Of a stretch of DNA of 64,000 nucleotides, positions 44,642 through 52,956 are shown piece by piece. A model generated the notes under the pieces. It ran no database searches. It saw nothing but the letters and a program-made list of their open reading frames with translations, and was not told the origin of the DNA. Numbering within the stretch: position 1 is the first letter of the stretch; the number at the start of each line of letters is the position of its first letter. A program made the position numbers and the translations under genes. This stretch comes from Dasania phycosphaerae (GTDB lineage Bacteria > Pseudomonadota > Gammaproteobacteria > Pseudomonadales > Dasaniaceae), in assembly GCF_026891035.1 (NCBI RefSeq), contig NZ_JAPTGG010000001.1, forward strand, positions 1 through 64,000, given 5' to 3'.

Positions 44642-45922
44642 TTGCGACTCAGCCAAGCCGCCCCCCAACAACTGCGCGAATTAGAGCAAAGCTTAAGCGA
44701 GCAGTATCAGGCCTTTCAAACCGCCAAACTAAACCTAGATTTAACCCGCGGTAAACCCAGTGCAGAGCAACTCAGCCTATCTAATGAGCTAGATGGCATT
44801 TTAAATGGCGATTACCGCGACAGTAGCGGCACCGACTTGCGCAACTACGGTGGCCTAGACGGTCTGCCCGAAGCCAAGCAATTGTTTGCCGATATGTTAG
44901 GAGTGAGCGCTGAGGATATTTTAGTGGGCGGCAATGGCAGCCTGCCCATGATGTACTTCAGCCTACAAACCGCCCTCAGCCAAGGCCTAGCTGGTAAAGA
45001 CAGCGCCTGGAACCTGCAAGGCCCAGTAAAATTCCTAGCCCCCGTACCCGGCTATGACAGGCACTTCACCGCCTGCCAACACTTAGGCATAGAGCTTATC
45101 CCCGTGGCCATGAACGAGCACGGCCCCGACATGGACCAAGTAGAAGCCTTAGTGCAAGCCGACCCCAGCATTAAGGGTATCTGGTGCGTACCCCGCTTCT
45201 CCAACCCCACCGGCATAGTCTACAGCGATGAAGTGGTAGCCCGCATGGCCAAACTAGGCCATATAGCTGGTGAGCACTTCCGAATTTTTTGGGATAACGC
45301 CTATGCGGTACACAGCCTAGACGACAACGCCCCAGCCCTAGCTAACCTGTTTGAGCTATGCAAAAGCGCAGGCACCGAAGATAGCGTACTAATCTTTGGC
45401 TCTACCTCAAAAATCACCTTTGCCGGCGCCGGGGTAGGCTTTATGGCCGCCTCTGCCAATAACCTTAACGCGCTTAAAGATGCCCTAGGTTTCAGCACTA
45501 TAGGCCCCGACAAGGTCAACCAATACCGCCATGTGAAGTTTTTAAAAGATCAGGCCACTCTAACAGCGCATATGCAAAAGCACGCTGCAATTATGAAGCC
45601 TCGCTTTGATGCGGTATTAGAGCAGCTTAACGCCGAACTAGCCGATGGTGACATAGCCAGCTGGACAGCGCCGCAGGGTGGTTATTTTATCTCCTTGGAC
45701 ACACGCCCAGGTCTAGCCAAACAGGTCATACAACTAGCTGCTGACGCCGGGGTTAAACTCACCCCCGCAGGTGCTACCTTCCCCTACGGCAAGGACCCAG
45801 AGGACCGCAATATCCGTATCGCGCCCTCTTTCCCCAGCATAGAGGACTTAAAGCAGGCCACTGCAGTGTTTATCACCTGTTTAAAACTGGCCACTGTCAG
45901 ACAGGCACTGGCTCAGCAATAA
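44642..45922 (+). CDS. PLP-dependent aminotransferase, class I/II-like
   Basis: A 426-residue fold-type I aminotransferase. The cofactor lysine is in GSTSKITFAGAG, with a conserved asparagine in RFSNPTG and Asp in FWDNAYAVH. It belongs to a subgroup annotated as Asp_aminotransf; the substrate is uncertain. It begins with TTG at 44642, preceded by GAGGGTAATCCA. A strong terminator follows. Confidence 0.88.
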   Translation: MRLSQAAPQQLRELEQSLSEQYQAFQTAKLNLDLTRGKPSAEQLSLSNELDGILNGDYRDSSGTDLRNYGGLDGLPEAKQLFADMLGVSAEDILVGGNGSLPMMYFSLQTALSQGLAGKDSAWNLQGPVKFLAPVPGYDRHFTACQHLGIELIPVAMNEHGPDMDQVEALVQADPSIKGIWCVPRFSNPTGIVYSDEVVARMAKLGHIAGEHFRIFWDNAYAVHSLDDNAPALANLFELCKSAGTEDSVLIFGSTSKITFAGAGVGFMAASANNLNALKDALGFSTIGPDKVNQYRHVKFLKDQATLTAHMQKHAAIMKPRFDAVLEQLNAELADGDIASWTAPQGGYFISLDTRPGLAKQVIQLAADAGVKLTPAGATFPYGKDPEDRNIRIAPSFPSIEDLKQATAVFITCLKLATVRQALAQQ

Positions 45923-45948
45923 ACCTCCAGATTCATTGTTTAATACGT

Positions 45949-45979
45949 AAAGCTCTTACCTCGGTAAGAGCTTTTTTGT
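45949..45979 (+). terminator. Intrinsic terminator
   Basis: AAAGCTCTTACC (45949-45960) pairs with GGTAAGAGCTTT (45963-45974) and is followed by TTTG and further Ts. It ends the aminotransferase transcript. Confidence 0.88.
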
Positions 45980-45998
45980 TTTTCCACCTATCCCGCCC

Positions 45999-46204
45999 CA
46001 GCCATCTCACATCGTGCCAATATTTAAGATATTAAAAGCTGAATCCTCTACGGCCGCAGGGAATGCCCCAAGGTTCTTGCGGAATATAAAAGATGAGCGC
46101 TGAGTGAACGGATGAGACCGGCTTTCCCGAAGGGCGGGCTCAGTAGCGAGCGAAGGTAGCCCGGAGGGCCGCCATCATGGAGCAAGGACCTTGGGGAATT
46201 GCCG
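45999..46204 (+). repeat. Mosaic intergenic repeat, form A copy 1
   Basis: About 206 bases. It matches the segment at 46431-46632 nearly throughout, from CATCGTGCCA to the ATTGCCG end, but differs in a central hairpin: here GACCGGC...GCGGGCT replaces the AGCGCAGCG form. Related copies are at 59413-59563 (inverted). It contains no believable gene. Confidence 0.85.
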
Positions 46205-46291
46205 TGTTTAGAAAACTTAACCTTGCCTAAAGAACGATACATACTTTTAGTTTTTTAGATCAATACACGCTGCAATGCTGGATTACTTACA

Positions 46292-46438
46292 CGATGCCTG
46301 AGCCGGGTGCACTCGCTCCATGGACTGGCCCCTCTAGGGTTCCCTCATACGCTACTGAGCCTTAAAACGCTGCGCTGTCTCATCCGCTGCTTCGGCCAGC
46401 CCTCTTATATTCCGCGAGCACACCCGCCTCAGCCCTCT
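46292..46438 (-). repeat. Mosaic intergenic repeat, form B copy (inverted)
   Basis: Inverted relative to the two form B copies at 59163-59324 and 59625-59786. Conserved blocks are TGAGCCGGGTGC, CTGGCCCCTC, the core CTACTGAGCCTTAAAACGC and CCAGCCCTCTTATATT. It runs into the start of form A copy 2, so the two forms abut. Confidence 0.75.
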
Positions 46439-46632
46439 CACATCGTGCCAGTATTTAAGATATTAAAAACTGAATCCTCTGCGGTCGCAGGGAATGCCCC
46501 AAGGTTCTTGTGGAATATAAAAGATGAGCGCTGAGTGAACGGATGAGACAGCGCAGCGTTTTAAGGCTCAGTAGCGAGCGAAGGCAGCCAGGAGGGCCGC
46601 CATCATGGAGCAATGACCTTGTGCCATTGCCG
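46431..46632 (+). repeat. Mosaic intergenic repeat, form A copy 2
   Basis: About 202 bases in the same orientation as the copy at 45999-46204. The core GGATGAGACAGCGCAGCG...GGCTCAGTAGCG is shared with form B, linking the two forms into one family. Confidence 0.85.
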
Positions 46633-46694
46633 AGTTAAGTACGCTAATCATAGCGGCTAATACATAATGACTTTATTAATAAAGCAAAAAGAGC

Positions 46695-47042
46695 TTAATC
46701 AGTACTATCCGGCGCTTTAATCACCGGCCTAGCCATAGTGGGGAACTTAGAAACATTGCTAGCCGTACCACTGGACTCCACAATCTTGCCTACGCCCTCT
46801 TTTTCCACCTCATCGATACGTACTATAGAGTGCATGGGGATATAGGATCTGGCCACGCCATTAAACTCGGTTTTTAACTTTTCTTCAGCGGGGTCAACAA
46901 TCATCTGGCTGCGCTCACCAAACACAAACTCCTCTACCTCTATAAAGCCATACATCTCGCTTTGGTAGATAGCCTTAGCATATAACTCATAGATTTTGTC
47001 TTGATTATAAAAAATCACTTTATAAATAGGGGTTGTTGCCAT
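46695..47042 (-). CDS. DUF1820-family protein
   Basis: A 115-residue protein that matches the small DUF1820 family: IYKVIFYNQDKIYELYAKAIYQSEMYGFIEVEEFVFGE and YIPMHSIVRIDEVEK are shared. Function is unknown. It stands alone between the repeats and miaB, divergent from it. Confidence 0.88.
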   Translation of the reverse strand: MATTPIYKVIFYNQDKIYELYAKAIYQSEMYGFIEVEEFVFGERSQMIVDPAEEKLKTEFNGVARSYIPMHSIVRIDEVEKEGVGKIVESSGTASNVSKFPTMARPVIKAPDSTD

Positions 47043-47292
47043 GTTAAAACCTATGTTGCATGGGGGTTGACACTTTCGGCGCGCATATTACCACAAGCGC
47101 TACCTTAGCCACTAGACAACTTTTGGCAGCTAAATATTCACCTAAGCCACTATCTATATGGGCCTCCCAAAGCTTTGATTAGCACCACTGCGCCATACCC
47201 CCCAGCATAAGTTTACGGTATAATCGCCGCCCTTTTTAAACACACGGTTTACCGAAGCGTCTAAAACTTTCCCGTAAACAGGTTATAGCAAC

Positions 47293-48690
47293 ATGTCAGA
47301 CAATATTATTATCAGTACTAACGATAGCCCTCAGGCGCCATCGGCCCTCACCAGCAGCGACGGCAAGCCCAAAAAGCTGTTTATTAAAACCCACGGCTGC
47401 CAAATGAACGAGTATGACTCCTCACGCATAGAGGACTTACTGGGCAGCAGCCACGGTGTAGAAACCACTGATAACCCCGAAGAAGCCGACATATTACTGC
47501 TTAATACCTGCTCCATACGTGAAAAAGCCCAAGAAAAAGTATTTCACCAACTGGGCCGCTGGAAAAAACTCAAAGACAAAAACCCCAACCTAGTCATAGG
47601 CGTAGGCGGCTGCGTTGCCAGCCAAGAGGGCTCGGCCATTAGTGATCGCTCCCCGTTTGTGGACCTCATCTTCGGCCCACAAACCCTGCACCGCGTACCC
47701 GATATGATAGAGGCCAAAAAGCACGACGGCCCAGTGGTAGTGGATGTTACCTTCCCCGAAATAGAAAAATTCGACAAACTGCCCGAGCCCTCAGTAGACG
47801 GCCCCTCGGCTTTTGTGTCGATTATGGAAGGCTGCTCTAAATACTGCACCTTCTGCGTAGTACCCTATACCCGCGGTGAAGAAGTGAGCCGCCCCTTTGA
47901 CGATGTGATCGCTGAAATCGCCGGCCTGGCCGATAAGGGCGTACGTGAAGTTAACCTGCTAGGGCAAAACGTCAACGCCTACCGCGGCCTTAATCACCTG
48001 GATGAAGTGGTGGATTTTGCCGAACTAGTCACCTTTGTGGCCAGCATCCCCGGCATAGAGCGCATACGCTACACCACCTCCCATCCAGTGGAATTTAGCG
48101 ACGCCCTCATCGAAGCCTACGCCAATGTGCCCGAGCTGGTCAGCCACCTGCACTTACCGGTGCAAAGCGGCTCTGACAGAATCTTAGCGGCCATGAAACG
48201 CGGCCACACCCGTGAAGAATACATCAACAAAATCAATCGCTTAAAGGCTATACGCCCCGGCATCAGCCTGTCTTCTGACTTTATCATAGGTTTCCCCGGC
48301 GAAACCGACCAAGACTTCCAAGACACCATGGATTTAATCCACGAAGTGGGCTTTGACCTGTCCTTTAGCTTTATTTACAGCGCCAGACCCGGCACCCCCG
48401 CCTCGGAGCTAAAAGACGACACCCCAGCTCAAGTACACAAGCAGCGCCTACAAATACTGCAGGATCGCATCAACCAGCAAACCCAGCAAATTAGCCGCCG
48501 CATGGTCGATAATATAGAGCGGGTACTAGTCACCGGCGTGTCCAAAAAGGACCCCGGCGAGCTACAGGGCCGCACCGAAAACAACCGCGTGGTTAACTTT
48601 GCCGCCCGCGACCACAGCATCATAGGCGACTTTGCCGACGTGCTGATCACCGAGGCACTGCCCAACTCCCTGCGCGGCATACTGCAATAA
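47293..48690 (+). CDS. miaB: tRNA-2-methylthio-N6-dimethylallyladenosine synthase MiaB
   Basis: A 465-residue radical SAM methylthiotransferase that modifies A37 of tRNA. It has an N-terminal UPF0004 domain with cluster cysteines (HGCQMNEYDS, NTCSIREKA, VGGCVASQ), the radical SAM motif CSKYCTFC and a TRAM domain at the end. It starts the miaB - ybeZ - ybeY - corC - lnt order. A terminator-like hairpin follows. Confidence 0.97.
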   Translation: MSDNIIISTNDSPQAPSALTSSDGKPKKLFIKTHGCQMNEYDSSRIEDLLGSSHGVETTDNPEEADILLLNTCSIREKAQEKVFHQLGRWKKLKDKNPNLVIGVGGCVASQEGSAISDRSPFVDLIFGPQTLHRVPDMIEAKKHDGPVVVDVTFPEIEKFDKLPEPSVDGPSAFVSIMEGCSKYCTFCVVPYTRGEEVSRPFDDVIAEIAGLADKGVREVNLLGQNVNAYRGLNHLDEVVDFAELVTFVASIPGIERIRYTTSHPVEFSDALIEAYANVPELVSHLHLPVQSGSDRILAAMKRGHTREEYINKINRLKAIRPGISLSSDFIIGFPGETDQDFQDTMDLIHEVGFDLSFSFIYSARPGTPASELKDDTPAQVHKQRLQILQDRINQQTQQISRRMVDNIERVLVTGVSKKDPGELQGRTENNRVVNFAARDHSIIGDFADVLITEALPNSLRGILQ

Positions 48691-48740
48691 GCCGCGCGCC
48701 CCTAAATCATGCCCTCAATGCAGCATTGTTACCGGCCTCA

Positions 48741-48767
48741 AAAAAGCGGTTTAATTCGCCGCTTTTT
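48741..48767 (+). terminator. Intrinsic terminator after miaB
   Basis: AAAAAGCGG (48741-48749) pairs with CCGCTTTTT (48759-48767). This suggests ybeZ has its own promoter or reads through. Confidence 0.75.
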
Positions 48768-48822
48768 AGGTATATGCTGCCAGTATGTTGGTTGCCGCCA
48801 TTAGCGGCTTATAAGTAAGCAT

Positions 48823-49887
48823 TTGAACAAAAACACCTCCTACACAAAAGCTCTACATCTAGAGCCCAACGACGCTCGGTATTTAGCCAATCTCTGCGGC
48901 CAATTAAATGAACACCTACGCCAGATAGAACAACGCCTGGCGGTGACCATACATAATCGCGGCAACCACTTTACCATCGCTGGCCAGCAGGCCGATGTCG
49001 ATGCCAGTGCTGGACTTATCACACAACTCTACCGCGAAGCCCGCAATGGCATCGAGCTTACCCCGCAATCCATACACCTAAATCTGCAACAGGCAGGTAT
49101 AGACGAGCTTGCACAATCATCCGAGGATAACCCCTTAACCGTGAATACCCCCACCGAGCCCGCAACCGATAACAGCGTTGAGCCATTCACCCTGATACAC
49201 ACCAAAAAACTCACCATTAAGCCCCGCGGTAAAAACCAGCAGGGCTATGTGCGTTCGGTACTCAACCACGATATCAACTTTGGCATAGGCCCTGCCGGTA
49301 CCGGTAAAACTTACTTAGCCGTAGCCTGCGCAGTACAGGCACTGCTTAACGAAGAAGTGCAGCGTATTTTATTGGTACGCCCCGCCGTAGAGGCCGGTGA
49401 AAAACTGGGCTTTTTGCCCGGTGACCTGGCCCAAAAAATCGACCCCTATCTGCGCCCACTCTACGACGCCCTTTACGATATGCTGGGTGACGAAGCGGTC
49501 ACCAAGCTGATAGAGCGCAATGTTATAGAGATAGCCCCGCTAGCCTATATGCGCGGCCGTACCCTTAACGACTCCTATATTATTTTGGATGAAAGCCAAA
49601 ACACCACTAAGGAACAAATGAAAATGTTTCTTACCCGCATAGGTTTTGGCTCTACTGCGGTGATTACCGGCGACGCCACCCAAATCGACCTACCCCGCGG
49701 CACCCAATCGGGGCTCACCCATGTCATCAAGGTACTAGAAGGCATAGAAGGCATTAGCTTCACCTACTTTGAATCCAAAGACGTGGTCAGGCACCCACTG
49801 GTAGCCCGCATAGTTGATGCCTACGAGGCGCAAGAAAACCACGAACAGTCCATTAAAGACCAAGCTCGCGGTAGCCAAAACAGCTAA
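48823..49887 (+). CDS. ybeZ: PhoH-like ATPase YbeZ
   Basis: A 354-residue PhoH-family ATPase. Walker A is GPAGTGKTY, Walker B is YIILDESQN, and TGDATQIDLPRG is conserved. An N-terminal KH-like region (about 20-75) precedes it. It acts with YbeY in rRNA processing or RNA quality control. The start is a TTG at 48823, aligned with the start of the E. coli protein. Its stop overlaps the ybeY start by one base (TAATG). Confidence 0.93.
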   Translation: MNKNTSYTKALHLEPNDARYLANLCGQLNEHLRQIEQRLAVTIHNRGNHFTIAGQQADVDASAGLITQLYREARNGIELTPQSIHLNLQQAGIDELAQSSEDNPLTVNTPTEPATDNSVEPFTLIHTKKLTIKPRGKNQQGYVRSVLNHDINFGIGPAGTGKTYLAVACAVQALLNEEVQRILLVRPAVEAGEKLGFLPGDLAQKIDPYLRPLYDALYDMLGDEAVTKLIERNVIEIAPLAYMRGRTLNDSYIILDESQNTTKEQMKMFLTRIGFGSTAVITGDATQIDLPRGTQSGLTHVIKVLEGIEGISFTYFESKDVVRHPLVARIVDAYEAQENHEQSIKDQARGSQNS

Positions 49888-50354
49888 TGCCCCCCTTATA
49901 CCTAGACCTGCAAATCGCCGATAACCTAGCACCGGTAGCCGCCAGCCTGCCCAGTAGCGCACAGCTGGAGCTTTGGGTGGCCGCCGCCTTAGCGGGCCGC
50001 AAAGACGAGGCCGAGCTAACCATACGCTTAGTGGACGAACAGGAAATCAGCCAGCTCAACGCCACTTACCGGCACAAAGACAAAGCCACTAACGTTTTAT
50101 CGTTTCCGGCCGATTTACCCGAGCATATAGACATACCGCTACTGGGCGATATTATTATCTGCCCAGCAGTGGTCGCTGCCGAAGCCCAGCAGCAACAAAA
50201 GACTTTAACGGCCCACTGGGCCCATATGGTGATACACGGCACCTTGCATTTGCTAGGCTATGACCATATAGAAGAGCAACAAGCCGTAGCCATGGAAGCG
50301 ATAGAAACTCAACTACTCGCCGACTTGGGTTACCCCAACCCTTATCTAAGCTAG
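49887..50354 (+). CDS. ybeY: Endoribonuclease YbeY
   Basis: A 155-residue metal-dependent RNase for 16S rRNA 3'-end maturation. The zinc-binding motif is HGTLHLLGYDH near residue 112-122. The start overlaps the ybeZ stop (TAATG), so translation is coupled. Length is normal for the family. Confidence 0.95.
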   Translation: MPPLYLDLQIADNLAPVAASLPSSAQLELWVAAALAGRKDEAELTIRLVDEQEISQLNATYRHKDKATNVLSFPADLPEHIDIPLLGDIIICPAVVAAEAQQQQKTLTAHWAHMVIHGTLHLLGYDHIEEQQAVAMEAIETQLLADLGYPNPYLS

Positions 50355-50420
50355 CCTTGATAAGCGTTGCCAACCCGCTACGGTATTAAAGACCAACCCA
50401 CAGGAAGACAACAAAACGCC

Positions 50421-51278
50421 ATGAGCGAAGATCGATCTAGCAACGAGCCAGAAGAAAAATCCTGGCTCGAAAAAATTGCCAACGCCTTTTCATCGGAACC
50501 CAATAGCCGTGAGGAGCTCAACGAGATACTCAAGGTTGCTGAGCAAAACAAAGTCATAGACAGCGATGTGGTCAGCATTATCGATGGGGCGCTAAAAGTC
50601 GCCGACCAGCAAGTGCGCGAAATCATGGTACCGCGCTCGCAAATGGTGGTGATTAAGGCCGAGCAATCACTCAAAGAAATCCTGCCCAAAATGATTAAGA
50701 GCTCGCATTCGCGCTTTCCCGTTATCGGCGAAAACGTGGACGAGGTCTTAGGCATTTTGCTGGCCAAGGATTTACTGCCTCAAGTCATAGAAAACGACAA
50801 CGACAACTTCGACATTACCTCGCTGTTGCGTGCGGCCACCGTGGTGCCCGAAAGCAAACGCCTCAATGTACTGTTGCGCGAATTCCGTGAAAACCGCAAT
50901 CACATGGCCATAGTCATAGACGAGTACGGCGGTGTGGCAGGCCTAGTGACCATAGAAGATGTGCTGGAAGAAATCGTCGGTGAAATCGAAGATGAAACCG
51001 ATGTAGAGGCCGACGAGTATATTAAAAAACTAGGGGCTAACGATTTTATCGTTAAAGCGCTTACCCCTATAGAAGACTTTAACGAGCATTTTAACAGCGA
51101 TTTTAGCGATGAAGAGTTCGACACTATAGGCGGCATTATTCTGCGCGAATTTGGCCACCTGCCCAGACGCAACGAAACCACCCAGCTCAACGGTTTTGAA
51201 TTTAAAATCCTTAGCGCCGATAGCCGGCAAGTGCATTTGCTGCGCATGGCAATTATTGGTCAGGACGAAGAAGACTAA
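50421..51278 (+). CDS. corC: Magnesium/cobalt efflux protein CorC (YbeX)
   Basis: A 285-residue protein with two CBS domains (about 65-185) and a C-terminal CorC_HlyC domain. The start is at ATG 50421 (MSEDRSSNEPEEK), with AGGAAG upstream, rather than the open frame from 50367. It is the usual neighbour of lnt. Confidence 0.93.
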   Translation: MSEDRSSNEPEEKSWLEKIANAFSSEPNSREELNEILKVAEQNKVIDSDVVSIIDGALKVADQQVREIMVPRSQMVVIKAEQSLKEILPKMIKSSHSRFPVIGENVDEVLGILLAKDLLPQVIENDNDNFDITSLLRAATVVPESKRLNVLLREFRENRNHMAIVIDEYGGVAGLVTIEDVLEEIVGEIEDETDVEADEYIKKLGANDFIVKALTPIEDFNEHFNSDFSDEEFDTIGGIILREFGHLPRRNETTQLNGFEFKILSADSRQVHLLRMAIIGQDEED

Positions 51279-51318
51279 AATACAATAACGAGTCGCCGCT
51301 CACCGAGCCTTATACCTC

Positions 51319-52824
51319 ATGCCCTACACCTCACTAAGCCAAGGCTGGCGGGGCCACCTGCTAGCCTTGCTGGCGGGTGGTCTTATCACCCTGTCATTAG
51401 CCCCGTTTAATTACTGGCCACTGGGTGTAGCTAGCAGCGCCTTATTCGTTATTTTATTTCACCATCTCAGCCCCAAGGCCGCCGCTTTGCGCGGTTGGTG
51501 CTTTGGCTTTGGTCTGTTCGCCAGCGGTGCCTCTTGGGTGTATGTGAGCATACATGAGTTTGGCTATGCCCCGGTGCCACTGGCCATCTTTATCACGTTT
51601 TTATTCACCGGCGGTTTAGCACTTACCTGGCTGATCTTTGCCTATGTGTATGCGCGCTTTATACGGCCACTGCCCTATGGCAACAGCTTGGGCTACGCTG
51701 CTATTTTTGTTTTATGCGAGTGGTTTCGCAGCTGGTTTTTAACGGGCTTCCCTTGGCTGTATGTAGGCTATGGCTACCTAGATACGCCACTGGCAGGCTG
51801 GGCACCGGTAGCCGGGGTCTACGCCCTGAGCTTTATCGTCGCTCTCAGCGGTGCCGCCATTGCTATTGCTCTGCAACAAAAAAAACCACGGCAGCCGCTA
51901 TTAATCATCAGCACCTTATTATGGTTGGGCGGCTATGCTCTGCAGCAAGTCAGCTGGGTAAGCCCCGCCGAGCGAGCGCCGCTAAAAGTCGCCATGGTGC
52001 AGGCCAATATCTCCCAAGCGGTCAAATGGGATCGCGATCAATACTGGCCCACCCTCAACCTCTACAACCGCATGAGCCAGCCTCTATGGTCGCAGGCTGA
52101 CCTGGTGATTTGGCCAGAGGCCGCCATACCCGGCATGTATCACAACGCCCAGCCCTTTTTAGAGCATATCAACAAGCGGGCCCTCAAACATGGCAGCAGT
52201 TTGATTACCGGCGTACCCAGCTCAGCAAACGTCAACGGCCAGCGCCTAGCCTATAACAGCATCGTAGCGCTAGGTAATGGCGAGGGTATGTATCACAAAC
52301 AACGCTTAGTCCCCTTTGGTGAATATGTACCGCTGGAACAGTACTTAAGAGGCCTGATCCAATTCTTTAACCTGCCCATGTCGGCCTTTAGCGCAGGCAG
52401 CAGCGAACAGCAGCCGCTGCAGGCGGCGGGTATGAGCTTTGCCCCCTTAATCTGCTATGAAGTGGTGTACAGCGAGCTGGTCAGCAACAGCGTGCCCGCT
52501 GCCGATATGTTGCTCACTATTAGCAACGACGCCTGGTTTGGCGACTCTATAGGGCCGCTGCAACATTTAGAAATGGCGCAAATGCGCGCGCTGGAAAGCG
52601 GCCGCTACCTGCTGCGCAGCACCGGCAGTGGCATTAGCGCCATAGTCGACCAGCGCGGCAACATTGTGGTGCAAGGCCCGCAATTTCAACAGGCCGTCAT
52701 CCGTGGCGAGGCCAAGGCCATGCAAGGTGCCACCCCCTTTGCCCTTAGCGGCAACTGGCCCATTATAGGCCTGTGCTTTGTCCTGCTAGCAGGGCTGGCA
52801 CTGACCACCCGCCTGCGCTCATAA
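51319..52824 (+). CDS. lnt: Apolipoprotein N-acyltransferase Lnt
   Basis: A 501-residue inner-membrane enzyme that N-acylates lipoproteins. About six membrane helices precede a nitrilase domain with the catalytic triad Glu (WPEAAIPG), Lys (YHKQRLVPFGEY) and Cys (ICYEVVYSE). A last membrane helix follows. It supports Pal and LptE, lipoproteins encoded in this window. Confidence 0.96.
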   Translation: MPYTSLSQGWRGHLLALLAGGLITLSLAPFNYWPLGVASSALFVILFHHLSPKAAALRGWCFGFGLFASGASWVYVSIHEFGYAPVPLAIFITFLFTGGLALTWLIFAYVYARFIRPLPYGNSLGYAAIFVLCEWFRSWFLTGFPWLYVGYGYLDTPLAGWAPVAGVYALSFIVALSGAAIAIALQQKKPRQPLLIISTLLWLGGYALQQVSWVSPAERAPLKVAMVQANISQAVKWDRDQYWPTLNLYNRMSQPLWSQADLVIWPEAAIPGMYHNAQPFLEHINKRALKHGSSLITGVPSSANVNGQRLAYNSIVALGNGEGMYHKQRLVPFGEYVPLEQYLRGLIQFFNLPMSAFSAGSSEQQPLQAAGMSFAPLICYEVVYSELVSNSVPAADMLLTISNDAWFGDSIGPLQHLEMAQMRALESGRYLLRSTGSGISAIVDQRGNIVVQGPQFQQAVIRGEAKAMQGATPFALSGNWPIIGLCFVLLAGLALTTRLRS

Positions 52825-52956
52825 AGGCCAGCTAAAGCCACAGCAACACATGCGCTGCCAGCTAATAGCTGTTAGAATGCGCCGCTTATTTTTAATCATT
52901 TTCACTGATATTTATGCGCAGCAAGCAAGCCCTGCGGCTGCGCGGTAAGGCCAAAC

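Noticed and set aside
46048..46242. Open reading frame of 64 codons on the minus strand in the repeat cluster
   Set aside because: It lies wholly in a repeated element, has no ribosome-binding site, and its peptide is low-complexity reading of the repeat.
46307..46534. Open reading frame of 75 codons on the plus strand in the repeat cluster
   Set aside because: It spans the junction of two repeat copies; related frames appear in other copies with frame changes, so it is not coding.
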